NCBI RefSeq assembly: GCF_040566555.1
Contig: NZ_JBEWYP010000002.1
Coordinates: 310,001-374,000, forward strand
Source of the DNA: Sediminicola sp040566555
GTDB taxonomy: Bacteria; Bacteroidota; Bacteroidia; Flavobacteriales; Flavobacteriaceae
Length of the DNA stretch: 64,000 bases
Reading direction: 5' to 3'
Of the stretch, positions 54,731-63,835 are shown in pieces (the stretch's first letter is position 1; the number at the start of each line of letters is the position of its first letter). The position numbers and the translations under genes were made by a program. The notes below the pieces were generated by a model. That model did no database searches, was not told where the DNA came from, and saw nothing but the letters and a program-made list of their open reading frames with translations.

Positions 54731-56002
54731 ATGGCTCTAAAAAATAATAATTTTCTTTTCACAAAAGACTTAAGAAAGATATTTGTCAATTTTGGATATC
54801 TTTCATTACTTCAACTTATTGGGATTATTGGGCCAATTGTTATTTTTCCATATCTCATTGATAAACTAGGAAAGGAAAACTACGGTCTTATTATATTTGC
54901 GCAAGCAACTGCAACTTTTTTTGTAGTGCTAGTTAATTTTGGTTTTAACATCACTGCAACCCAAGAAATCTCTCAATACAGAAACAACAAAAATAAAATA
55001 AGTGAGATAGTTAGCAGTGTTCTGATATTAAAATGTTTACTAATAATTTTTAGCATAATACTTCTAACTGCCATTATACCATTCATTCCAGAGGCTAAAA
55101 ACAACTATCTTCTTTTTTACGTTTCTTTATATCTATGTTTGAATGATCTTGTTTTACCTATTTGGTATTTTCAAGGCATTGAAGAAATGAAATATATTAC
55201 TTATCTGAATTCTTTTTCTAAAATTCTTACGCTTATTTTAATTCTGGTATTAATAAAAACTCCTGAAGATTATATAAAAGTTCCTATTATCTATTTGGTA
55301 TCTGGCATTATAATAGGTTTCATTGCAATGCGTATAATTTTTGTTAACCATAAAATTAAATTTGTTTATTTAGGTATTCGAAAAACCCTAAGCTACGCTA
55401 GGAGTAGTTTTTATATTTTTTTATCCAGAGCCAGTTTTGTTTTAATGGAAAGTTCCAGTAAAATTATTATTAACTCGTTTTTTGGACTTAGTGAGCTTGC
55501 AGTCTATGATTTTTTATTGAAAATAACTGAAGCTTTAAGAAAGCCTTTTTCTTTGTTAAGTCAAGCTTTTTTTCCTTATTTATCGAAAACTAAAAACATG
55601 AAAATGTCCAAAAGGATACTAATGTACTCAACTTTAGTAAGTTTTTTTGTATATATAGCCTTAGTCTTAGCTTCGGATAGAATCACATTATTTTTTCTTG
55701 ATTTATCAGAAATTGACAATGTTTTCTATGGATTTTTAATCTTAGGCTTCTCAATACCCTTAAGTTGCTTAACTTGGGGTTTAGGTGAGAACGTCCTAGT
55801 TGTGAAAGGACATCTAAAAGAATATAATTTTAGCACTATACTTCAAATAGGTATATATTTTTTATTTGCTGGTGTTCTTTATTTGATGTTTGGTACTCTT
55901 ACATTTAAAATGATTTTATTGCTTTATGTTATACCAATATTTTTTGAGGTATTACTGAGGTTATATTTCGTAAAAAAATTCAAAATATTTGGAAATACTT
56001 AA
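54731..56002 (+). CDS. wzx: Wzx-type oligosaccharide flippase
   Basis: A 423-residue integral membrane protein with about 12 hydrophobic segments and the N-terminal pattern of the polysaccharide transport family (FGYLSLLQLIGIIGPIVIFPYLIDKLGKENYG). It would move lipid-linked repeat units across the inner membrane. The DNA is strongly AT-rich compared with wecB, with codons using A/T thirds. The next gene overlaps its end by 14 nt. Assignment rests on topology, N-terminal motif and context. Confidence 0.88.
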   Translation: MALKNNNFLFTKDLRKIFVNFGYLSLLQLIGIIGPIVIFPYLIDKLGKENYGLIIFAQATATFFVVLVNFGFNITATQEISQYRNNKNKISEIVSSVLILKCLLIIFSIILLTAIIPFIPEAKNNYLLFYVSLYLCLNDLVLPIWYFQGIEEMKYITYLNSFSKILTLILILVLIKTPEDYIKVPIIYLVSGIIIGFIAMRIIFVNHKIKFVYLGIRKTLSYARSSFYIFLSRASFVLMESSSKIIINSFFGLSELAVYDFLLKITEALRKPFSLLSQAFFPYLSKTKNMKMSKRILMYSTLVSFFVYIALVLASDRITLFFLDLSEIDNVFYGFLILGFSIPLSCLTWGLGENVLVVKGHLKEYNFSTILQIGIYFLFAGVLYLMFGTLTFKMILLLYVIPIFFEVLLRLYFVKKFKIFGNT

Positions 56003-57329
56003 ACTTAATAAAGAAGATATTTTAGTATTAATTTTTCCATTAATTTTTTTATTTAATGGTGTAATACCCTATTTACTATTAATTCTTTGCTGTATTATTT
56101 CTTTGTCTCAATATTTGAAGCAAGATAAAATTCTATTGTACACATTGCTATTAATAAATTCTTATCATTTATTTGGACAGAGTATTTATAAAAATAATTT
56201 TCTCTTTATTTCCATAATATACTTTTTGATAATTATACTTTTTCTGGTTGAAATAAAAAGTCTTAAAAAGATTCCCCAAATTATTATTCCGTTCATCGCG
56301 TTCTTTTTTATAAGGATTGGATTAGGGGTATATTTCAATTTTACAATTAAATATGCTTTAGTTGAGACTATATTATTCCTTTCATTTGCCTTTTTTTTAC
56401 TCCTTTTTTATAATAACCAAGAAGACCATGATCAATTCCTAAAAACCCTTAAAAAGTATGTTTTATATTATTTCCCTTATTTGACCCTTATCTCATTTTT
56501 GAAGGGTGAAATGATAGACTTAAAACCATATTTTTTAGATGAATTTAGCCACTTTTATTTGATAAGTATTTTTCCAATTATTCTCTTTACTAAGGCCTCA
56601 AAAAACACCAAAATTGCGTTAACCCTTTTTCATTTAATTTTCATTTTTATTAGAATAAAATACTTGTACATAAGTAGCTTTGCTTTTATTGGTGCTGGAT
56701 TAGCTATTTTATTAATAATCACCACAAATTTTTCGAGAATTTATAAGTATGTAGCTGTTATATGCCTTATAATAATCTCTTTTCTTTTCATTATGAATTA
56801 TGCTAGTGTCTTCGGAAAACATAAAATAGACCAAATTACTCAAACAATTACCGTATTAAAGGACATTCAATCCGTAAAAGATTTGAAAAAAATCCCGAAT
56901 TCTCCGAAAACAAGAATTATTGAAGTTTTGAACATCAACAAAGAGCTTTACCAATCTGGAGCTATGACTGTTTTTTTTGGAAAGGGTTTTGGTAGCTACT
57001 TTACAGATGAAAATTATTCATTTAAAGATTTCAATGTAAGGTTAGATGATTCCGCCTTCTCTGAAATTGAATTAATTAAAGAGAAATTTATGCGGCCACA
57101 TAATACTATACCTTATATATTTTTGAAAATGGGTTACTCAGGTCTATTCTTTATATTATTTATTATTATATATGTTTTTCTAAAAATTCCTAAAAATGAT
57201 TGGTTAATGTATTCATTTATTCCATACTTCTTAATCCTTTTTGGAGCAGGATTAAAAAACTTTATTATCATGGGTATTTTGCTAGGAATTATTTTTAATT
57301 ATAGTAAAAACAAAGTTTATGAAAGCTAG
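55989..57329 (+). CDS. Wzy-like polysaccharide polymerase (first of two)
   Basis: A 446-residue protein with about 11-12 membrane segments. A large loop near residues 290-375 contains KTRIIEVLN and GKGFGSYF, and the conserved RPHNT string matches the periplasmic loop of O-antigen polymerase and ligase proteins. The start is taken as TTG at 55989, overlapping wzx by 14 nt; no ATG nearby would give a full first helix. It lies directly after the flippase, where Wzy commonly sits. A second protein of this type lies at 59,351. Confidence 0.72.
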   Translation: MEILKLNKEDILVLIFPLIFLFNGVIPYLLLILCCIISLSQYLKQDKILLYTLLLINSYHLFGQSIYKNNFLFISIIYFLIIILFLVEIKSLKKIPQIIIPFIAFFFIRIGLGVYFNFTIKYALVETILFLSFAFFLLLFYNNQEDHDQFLKTLKKYVLYYFPYLTLISFLKGEMIDLKPYFLDEFSHFYLISIFPIILFTKASKNTKIALTLFHLIFIFIRIKYLYISSFAFIGAGLAILLIITTNFSRIYKYVAVICLIIISFLFIMNYASVFGKHKIDQITQTITVLKDIQSVKDLKKIPNSPKTRIIEVLNINKELYQSGAMTVFFGKGFGSYFTDENYSFKDFNVRLDDSAFSEIELIKEKFMRPHNTIPYIFLKMGYSGLFFILFIIIYVFLKIPKNDWLMYSFIPYFLILFGAGLKNFIIMGILLGIIFNYSKNKVYES

Positions 57330-58272
57330 AATTGTAGTTATAGATTTATTAGCTGAGGCTGGCCACACTAAGTTTGTTCAGGAAACCCTTAAAATATTAG
57401 ATTTAAAATATGATGTGTTATTCGTTTCCTCCAATAGCTACTTGCAAAAAATAAAATTTTCTAATTCCATAACATTGAATGATGAATTATTCCATTATAA
57501 AAATAAATATGAATTCGTAAACTCTCAAAGGAGAGTTATTAAAAAAATATCAAACCTGAACATTATAAAAAGGAGTGATCATATTCTATTAACTAGCTTT
57601 GAAAACATTTCACTTTCCCTCTTTTGGAGAAGAAAAAACAAAACATTTTTATACTTACATAACAACCTTGACCGAGGAAAACTAAGCTCGTTTCTTTTTA
57701 ATAGAATTAATTCGAATCTTTCATTTTTTGTTTTTGAAGAGTACATTAAAAATTATCTAAAAAAACTTAGTAATGAATGTTATCATATTCCACATCCATT
57801 AAGTCTAATTGAACATAAACCTAAAAGCACATCCCCTAAAGATTTCATTTTTGCGCCTAATCTAGAGTTTAAAAGTTTAAGCTTTAAAAAAGCATTGGCT
57901 TTTTCTCAAAAATCGGGATTACCTTTGATTTTAAAAGGAGAGATAATGAATAGATATGGACAAAATGTGATAAGTAAACCATACTTTGAAAATTATACAG
58001 ATTTAATATACAATGCCACATATATAATTTTAAACATTCCATATAATTATAGAATTAGTAATATATTCTATGAGTGTATGAGCTTTAATAAAAAAATAAT
58101 CCTTTTAGAGGGTTATGGGAAATTCGGTGCCGAAATGAAAAAGTTCTATCCTTACAATATTTATGTTGGTGATTTAAATGATGTGGAGTTTAACAATTTG
58201 AATAATAGTAAATTCTTACACCAACATAGTGTTAAAAACATAATTGAAAAATATGAAACAATATTTAAATAA
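57319..58272 (+). CDS. Putative glycosyltransferase (GT-B fold)
   Basis: A 317-residue soluble protein without membrane segments. The N-terminal half has alternating beta strands and helices (ARIVVIDLLAEAGHTKFVQETL), and the C-terminal half contains FAPNLEFKSLSF, LILKGE and RISNIFYECMSFNKKIILLEG. The last resembles the E-x7-E nucleotide-sugar region of GT-B enzymes. It overlaps the polymerase gene by 11 nt and the next gene slightly, indicating one tight operon. Donor and acceptor sugars cannot be told. Confidence 0.6.
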   Translation: MKARIVVIDLLAEAGHTKFVQETLKILDLKYDVLFVSSNSYLQKIKFSNSITLNDELFHYKNKYEFVNSQRRVIKKISNLNIIKRSDHILLTSFENISLSLFWRRKNKTFLYLHNNLDRGKLSSFLFNRINSNLSFFVFEEYIKNYLKKLSNECYHIPHPLSLIEHKPKSTSPKDFIFAPNLEFKSLSFKKALAFSQKSGLPLILKGEIMNRYGQNVISKPYFENYTDLIYNATYIILNIPYNYRISNIFYECMSFNKKIILLEGYGKFGAEMKKFYPYNIYVGDLNDVEFNNLNNSKFLHQHSVKNIIEKYETIFK

Positions 58273-59347
58273 AAATATCCTAATTGTTGAAAATTTTTTT
58301 CCATTACAAACAAGAAGTTTAAGAATAGAGAATAGTCTTTTAAATAGTGGTTTCAAGGTTCATTCAGTAATGTGGAATAGAAATGGTGTGATTGTAAAAG
58401 AACATAAAAATCACATTGTTTTTACTAAAATTTCAAGGAATAAATTGAGAAAATTATTATCAATTTACTCCTACTATTGTTTCATTAAAAAATTATTAGT
58501 TAAAAATCATTATGATGTTATAATTGCCTCGCATTGGGATATGTTATTTTTGTGCAGTTGTTTAAAACAAGGCAATCAGAAATTGATTTACGACAATCTT
58601 GATATGCCAACGCATAGCAACTATTTTATTAGATTCATATTTAGGTTAATTGAAAATATAAGTTTGATTAAAACAGATGGTATAATATTTGCTTCTCGAT
58701 TTTTTAAAGATTTTTATTCTAAAAAGATTCATTCAATTACTCTAGAAAATAGACCTCTAAAAAAAATAATGTGTGGATTTGACAATAGAAATATTGTCAC
58801 AAATAATACTTTAAATTTATCATTTTTCGGGACCTTGAGATATAAAGCTAGTTTGATGCTGCTGATGGACGTAATTGGTAATCTCGATAGCTTCACGCTC
58901 ACTATAAGAGGTTCCGGTTTTGCAGAAGATCTAATTAGTCATAAAAATAAAAATAACTTCTCCAATATACTTTTAAATACAGAATGGTATAATTATGAGG
59001 ATTTGGGTAAGCTTTTTACGTCTGCTGATTTAATTTGGGCTGCTTATCCAAGCAAGGATTTTAATGTTAAAAATGCTATTTCAAATAAATTTTTTGAATC
59101 TTTAGTCTTTAATAAACCCGCTATTTTTGCTAAAGACACTAAACTGGGGGATTTAGTAGAGAAATACAACCTAGGCTTTACGGTGAATCCATATGATTAT
59201 CAGTCAATTAGTAATTTATTGATTAAACTAAATGAAGATAAAACACTTATCCATTCAATAAAAAAATCTCAGCAGCAGTTTAAAAATGCAGATAATTTTT
59301 GGGAAGATTATGAAAAAGATTTAATGCAATTCATTCAAAAAATATAA
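58253..59347 (+). CDS. Glycosyltransferase family 4-like protein
   Basis: A protein of about 364 residues; the ATG at 58253 is preferred to a TTG 9 nt upstream. The sequence opens NILIVENFFPLQTRSLRIENSL, a GT-B N-terminal domain with an early substrate loop. It has YDVIIASHWDMLF in the middle and LSFFGTLRYKASL, GSGFAEDL, ADLIWAAYPS and SNKFFESLVFNKPAI in the C-terminal nucleotide-sugar half. The last motif matches the GT4 E-x7-E region. It overlaps the previous gene by 20 nt. Specificity is unknown. Confidence 0.75.
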   Translation: MKQYLNKNILIVENFFPLQTRSLRIENSLLNSGFKVHSVMWNRNGVIVKEHKNHIVFTKISRNKLRKLLSIYSYYCFIKKLLVKNHYDVIIASHWDMLFLCSCLKQGNQKLIYDNLDMPTHSNYFIRFIFRLIENISLIKTDGIIFASRFFKDFYSKKIHSITLENRPLKKIMCGFDNRNIVTNNTLNLSFFGTLRYKASLMLLMDVIGNLDSFTLTIRGSGFAEDLISHKNKNNFSNILLNTEWYNYEDLGKLFTSADLIWAAYPSKDFNVKNAISNKFFESLVFNKPAIFAKDTKLGDLVEKYNLGFTVNPYDYQSISNLLIKLNEDKTLIHSIKKSQQQFKNADNFWEDYEKDLMQFIQKI

Positions 59348-59350
59348 AGG

Positions 59351-60577
59351 ATGCTTGATAAAATAAATGTTATCAATAATATATCATTTTTTTTATTACT
59401 CCTATTGGGCACTATGCCATTAATGCCAACAGGGGTTTTATCAATTTCTATAATATCATATTTAATATTTGTCTCGGTTCTATTTTTGCTAAAAAAAAAT
59501 GACAATTTAGACTCTTTTGATTATAAGTATATATTATCTCAAATTTTATTTTATGTACTTTTTTGTATTTCATACTTCTACTCTGAAAATTCCGTTTCTG
59601 GATATAAAATAATTCAACACTCGTTACCTTTAATATTGTTCCCTGCTGTTAGTATAATTTCCCCTAAAATAAAGAAAAAAGATCTAGAGATTATTGCAAA
59701 GGTTTTTGTATTATCTTCTTTGTCTCTTGCCTTTTATATTATTATATCATTATTTAGTAAATATGGCATGTACAAGGTATTCAATACCTCAATAGTATTC
59801 CATATGCTAAGAGAGAATTTTTTTTATATAGATATTCATCCAATTTACACGTCAACTTATTTTATTTTTTCGAGTTTAATTATTGTCAAGTATTTAATAA
59901 ATAGTCAAAAAACAATAAGAATTCTAATTGCAATTCCCTTATTAATAATTCTAACATTAGCCACTGCGATTTTAGCATCGAAAACAGCCTTAATACTTTT
60001 ATTTACAAGTAATCTTGCAATTATATTATTCTCAAATAAAATAGCATTTAAAAATAAATTCATTTTCCTATTTCTCTTAATAACTCTTTTTACGATAGCA
60101 ATTTTAAAGGTTAAAACTATAAATTCGAGGTTTTTTGATTTATTTAATTCTTTCAACAGGGAATATTTATTTGATCTAAAACAAAATTCAACAAATTTAA
60201 GAATGCAAATATATTCCTGCTCCATTTCAGAATCAGTAAAAAACTTTTGGATAGGTGTTGGAGTTGGTGATGTACAGCAAACTCTAAATAGTTGTTATGA
60301 AAACAATAACTATCAAAACCAAAGCATAAGTGCTCATAACTTTTATTTAAGAATACTATTAAGCTGTGGAATTATTGGATTAATATTTTTCATTTGCTCC
60401 ATAGCATCTAACTTAAAAATTGCTTTTGATAAAAAGTCTAGCTTATTTATAAGTTTTAGTGCTATATTTATTTTGTTAATGTTAGTTGAAGACTATTTAA
60501 TCAGAGCCTATGGCGTAACTTTATATGCCGTTTCCAACCACCTCATGTATATATACAAAGTAGAAAAAAGAAAATAA
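59351..60577 (+). CDS. O-antigen ligase/polymerase family protein (second of two)
   Basis: A 408-residue integral membrane protein with about 11 helices. The long periplasmic loop at about residues 245-335 carries STNLRMQIYSCSI, GVGVGDVQQTLN and ISAHNFYLRILLSCGIIGL. This is the Wzy_C-type region, with the conserved NxRxxIY and H-N-x-(Y/F)-L motifs. WaaL ligases and Wzy polymerases share this plan and cannot be separated by eye. Its presence with the 55,989 protein means that the locus encodes two such activities. Confidence 0.75.
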   Translation: MLDKINVINNISFFLLLLLGTMPLMPTGVLSISIISYLIFVSVLFLLKKNDNLDSFDYKYILSQILFYVLFCISYFYSENSVSGYKIIQHSLPLILFPAVSIISPKIKKKDLEIIAKVFVLSSLSLAFYIIISLFSKYGMYKVFNTSIVFHMLRENFFYIDIHPIYTSTYFIFSSLIIVKYLINSQKTIRILIAIPLLIILTLATAILASKTALILLFTSNLAIILFSNKIAFKNKFIFLFLLITLFTIAILKVKTINSRFFDLFNSFNREYLFDLKQNSTNLRMQIYSCSISESVKNFWIGVGVGDVQQTLNSCYENNNYQNQSISAHNFYLRILLSCGIIGLIFFICSIASNLKIAFDKKSSLFISFSAIFILLMLVEDYLIRAYGVTLYAVSNHLMYIYKVEKRK

Positions 60578-60581
60578 GGTT

Positions 60582-61571
60582 ATGAAAGTTTATTACGTAA
60601 TATCTATTTTTTTATTTTCTAATTTTTGCAATTCTCAAAATCCAAATATTTATTTAGATAAGTTTTTAGAAAGTAAGTTAACAGAAATAGAAAAAACTTG
60701 GAATGAAAGAGGTTATTGGGGAAAGGGATTTGAAAATAAAGACAATAGATACAACGAAGCAATTACGTTTTACTTGTCTATAGAAACAGAAGAAATAAGT
60801 TATTATAATTCACGAATAAAAAAAGCTATATTATTTAGTATTGAAAATTTACAGAATAAGGAAGGGGCTTTTATTCAGGAAGGAGAATCTAGTCACATTA
60901 GAACATCTCTCTTTTTACATGGTCTTGCAAAAGTTGCTAATAAATATCCCGAAATATTTAATCAAGAGAAAATTAGAATTTCCGTAAATAAAGCAGTGAA
61001 GTGGCTAGAAACGCCGCACAAGTTTTCAAGTAATCATAATATGGCATCAATGTTGGCCTTAAAATCGCTATACAATGTCACCTGCAATAATTCATATTTA
61101 AAATTACATCATTTTTATAGAAATATTATTTTAAGGGATTATAATGAAAGTGGGTATTGGCCAGAAGCTCCTAAGGACTGGAACAATACGCTAAATACAC
61201 CATACCTGTTTGTCCAACATTTTCTACTTGAAGAATATTTATTAAATAATACGGACGAGCATATTACTAAGTTAAAGAATAACCTAAGTAATTTTATTTA
61301 CAGTAAAATTAATTTAAAAACTTGTTCCGTAGATGTGCGAGGATCCCTGGGGAATTTTAAAAAAAATAATGTCGAGAATCTAAGATTCTCTGTTGCATCT
61401 TTTTTTTGGTCATCAGAAATTTTTAAAAAACTAAGTAATCATCAAAGAAATTCTATCTTAGAAAAATGTGTTAATAATTTCAAATTGGAGACAGAAAAGG
61501 CAGAAATATTAAACAATACCGATGTCTTTTATAGATTTGGTATTATTAAACCGTTAATTATTAAACATTAA
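60582..61571 (+). CDS. Secreted helical protein of unknown function in the glycan locus
   Basis: A 329-residue protein with a signal peptide (residues 1-19, MKVYYVISIFLFSNFCNSQ). The mature part is largely helical with aromatic/His-rich loops: WNERGYWGKGFENKDN, HIRTSLFLHGLAKV, FSSNHNMASMLAL and ESGYWPEAPKDWNNT. The regular spacing of helix pairs suggests an alpha/alpha-toroid fold as in polysaccharide lyases and glycoside hydrolases, but I do not recognise a defined family. It lies 4 nt after the ligase-like gene and 15 nt before a GT2 gene, so it is part of the operon. A periplasmic role in trimming or modifying the polymer is only inference. Confidence 0.55.
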   Translation: MKVYYVISIFLFSNFCNSQNPNIYLDKFLESKLTEIEKTWNERGYWGKGFENKDNRYNEAITFYLSIETEEISYYNSRIKKAILFSIENLQNKEGAFIQEGESSHIRTSLFLHGLAKVANKYPEIFNQEKIRISVNKAVKWLETPHKFSSNHNMASMLALKSLYNVTCNNSYLKLHHFYRNIILRDYNESGYWPEAPKDWNNTLNTPYLFVQHFLLEEYLLNNTDEHITKLKNNLSNFIYSKINLKTCSVDVRGSLGNFKKNNVENLRFSVASFFWSSEIFKKLSNHQRNSILEKCVNNFKLETEKAEILNNTDVFYRFGIIKPLIIKH

Positions 61572-61586
61572 AAATAAAATTCATTA

Positions 61587-62339
61587 ATGACGCCAAAAGT
61601 TTCAATCGTAACTCCAACTTACAATTCAGAAAAGTATATTGAAGAAACTATTAAATCAGTACTAAATCAAAGTTATACCAATTGGGAAATAATAATAATT
61701 GATGACAAATCATCCGATAATACTTCAGAAATTGTAAAAGCATATCAATTAAAAGATACGCGGATTTATTTTTTTCAATTACAAGAAAATTCGGGCTCTG
61801 CTATTGCAAGAAATACTGGAATTGAGAGGGCCACAGGGGACTTTTTGACTTTTTTAGATGCTGATGATATTTGGATGCCAAACTTTATAGAAGTAAGTAT
61901 TAATGTATCAACTAAAAAAAAATGTCCATTTGTTTTTTCGTCATACAAGAGGTTTGATGAAAATTTAAACCCTCTATTAAAAGATTTTATAGTTCCAGAT
62001 AAAGTTACATATACCGATATATTAAAATCAAATCCTATAAGTTGTCTTACAGCATTTATTAATATTAAACAATTAGGCAAAAAATACATGCCTAATCTTC
62101 GTAAAAGACAAGATTTCGGACTTTGGTTGCAATATTTAAAAGATATAGATTTTGCTTTAGGAATAAAAGAGCCTTTAGCAATATATAGAATTAGGAAATC
62201 ATCATTATCTAGAAATAAACGGAGTTTAATAAAATATCAATGGTTGTTTTATTATAAAATTGAAAAATTAAACTTTTTTTACTCTGTATATTATTTGGTT
62301 AATTGGATGGTAAGGGGGTATTTCAAATATAGAAGTTAA
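61587..62339 (+). CDS. Glycosyltransferase family 2 protein
   Basis: A 250-residue GT-A enzyme. The opening VSIVTPTYNSEKYIEETIKS and WEIIIIDDKSSDNT are classical GT2, followed by GSAIARNTGIERATGDFLTFLDADDIWMP with the metal-binding DAD motif. RKRQDFGLWLQYL lies in the acceptor part. The length is that of short family members. It belongs to the same AT-rich operon; the transferred sugar is unknown. Confidence 0.93.
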   Translation: MTPKVSIVTPTYNSEKYIEETIKSVLNQSYTNWEIIIIDDKSSDNTSEIVKAYQLKDTRIYFFQLQENSGSAIARNTGIERATGDFLTFLDADDIWMPNFIEVSINVSTKKKCPFVFSSYKRFDENLNPLLKDFIVPDKVTYTDILKSNPISCLTAFINIKQLGKKYMPNLRKRQDFGLWLQYLKDIDFALGIKEPLAIYRIRKSSLSRNKRSLIKYQWLFYYKIEKLNFFYSVYYLVNWMVRGYFKYRS

Positions 62340-62422
62340 ATCATTAAGAAAAGGAATCATAGAGCTTAATTTTGCATTAAAACTTTCTTTACTTTTACCA
62401 ATCTTATTTAAACGTAAATAAT

Positions 62423-63595
62423 TTGTATTTTCTAGAAAGTGTTATATTCTTGTTTATCGGTGCATTCCTTCTAACCTACTTGACAATTCCAAAAATTATT
62501 AGAGTTGTTGAGTATAAACGTCTTATGGATTCGCCTAACTCTCGAAGTTCACATGTTAGGCGAACTCCTACATTAGGGGGCGTGTCATTTTTTTATACCT
62601 TAATTATTGCATTATTTTTTATAAAAGGATGGAACTCTTTTGATGAAGGAATGTATATTATTCCAGGGCTTACTATTCTCTTTATTATAGGTTTAAAGGA
62701 TGATTTAGTCGTATTGTCTCCTGGCTCAAAGTTAATAGCGCAAGTTTTGGCTATTTCTTTTGTTTTAGTAAATGAAGGTTTCACTATTTATTCCCTTAAT
62801 GGATTTTTAAACATTAACGAGATTCCCTATTATTTATATATCGTTATTGGCGGTTTCATGATGTTAACGATTATCAATTCTTATAATTTAATTGATGGTA
62901 TTGATGGATTGGCTTCAGTAGTGGGAATTGTTATAATGGTAATTTATACTACAATATTTTATTTAACGGAGGAATATTATTATGCACTTATCGCCATTAC
63001 GATCAATGCTAGTTTAATGGCTTTCTTGGGTTTTAATATTTCCTCTGATAGAAAAATATTTATGGGAGATACTGGTTCTTTGATTGTGGGTTTTATTATT
63101 AGTATTCTCACTCTAAAATTTTTAGCTTTAAAGCCACAAACGTATACAGACCTGCCTTTTTTATTGGAAAATGCGCCATTAATAGCGATTAGTATATTAA
63201 TAGTGCCACTCTTCGATACCGCTAGGGTTTTTGCCATTAGACTCGCAAATAAAAAAGGTCCCTTTTCCCCAGATCGAAACCATACTCATCATGTTTTAAT
63301 AGATTATTGGGGACTTTCCCACAAACAAGCAAGTTTTATCATTGGGTTTTTTAATTTAATATTTGTAATGCTTTTTATTGTTTTAGGAAGTACGGCGAAA
63401 AATCTTGGGATGGTAATTATGTTAGTTTCCGTAGTGTTATTTCTTGGATTTATATTTTTTAAGTACAATTATAATTTCACCACTTTAAAGCAGAAAATAT
63501 TACTCAAAAGAAAAGTCGATAAGTTTAAGATTAAGGTTGAGGACTCTGGCAAAAATAAAAAAACCAAAAAAAAATCTAAAAATACCCCAAAGTAA
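62423..63595 (+). CDS. WecA/MraY-family undecaprenyl-phosphate sugar-1-phosphate transferase
   Basis: A 390-residue integral membrane enzyme that starts glycan assembly on undecaprenyl phosphate. The start is TTG at 62423 (MYFLESVIFLF). The RRTPTLGG cytoplasmic motif, GLKDDLVVLSPGSKL (Asp pair), NSYNLIDGIDGLA, MGDTGSL and DRNHTHHVLID (HxHH-type loop) are in the correct order between about ten membrane helices. A Lys-rich cytoplasmic tail ends the protein. GlcNAc-1-P is a common substrate of WecA-like members. The remnant of a different type of initiating transferase follows directly. Confidence 0.9.
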   Translation: MYFLESVIFLFIGAFLLTYLTIPKIIRVVEYKRLMDSPNSRSSHVRRTPTLGGVSFFYTLIIALFFIKGWNSFDEGMYIIPGLTILFIIGLKDDLVVLSPGSKLIAQVLAISFVLVNEGFTIYSLNGFLNINEIPYYLYIVIGGFMMLTIINSYNLIDGIDGLASVVGIVIMVIYTTIFYLTEEYYYALIAITINASLMAFLGFNISSDRKIFMGDTGSLIVGFIISILTLKFLALKPQTYTDLPFLLENAPLIAISILIVPLFDTARVFAIRLANKKGPFSPDRNHTHHVLIDYWGLSHKQASFIIGFFNLIFVMLFIVLGSTAKNLGMVIMLVSVVLFLGFIFFKYNYNFTTLKQKILLKRKVDKFKIKVEDSGKNKKTKKKSKNTPK

Positions 63596-63732
63596 CTATT
63601 AATAGAGAAATAGGATTAGACCCAATTAAAATTGACATCTTCTATATAGAAAACTGGTCCCTCATCCTGGATATTAAGATAGTATTCCTAACCGTGTTAA
63701 ATGCCATCAAAGGGGAGGAGAAGGCATATTAA
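63596..63732 (+). pseudogene. Remnant: C-terminal tail of a WcaJ/WbaP-type initiating sugar transferase
   Basis: In the frame ending at TAA 63730-63732 the DNA reads NREIGLDPIKIDIFYIEN, then WSLILDIKIVFLTVLNAI and KGEEKAY. That is the characteristic end of polyprenyl glycosylphosphotransferases (family pattern: D-x-x-YIENWS-x-x-LD-x-KI, then T and a final AY). No start codon and no upstream catalytic domain are present; the frame runs backwards into the end of the WecA-like gene. It is therefore a truncated leftover of a replaced gene. Confidence 0.7.
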
Positions 63733-63835
63733 TACAAGTAATCCTTTATTTTGGCTGTTAGTCTTGAATAATCCCACCATGAAGTTTATTATAGTATTTT
63801 CGATACTTTTATAGGAGTAAGCAAAAACATAAAGA

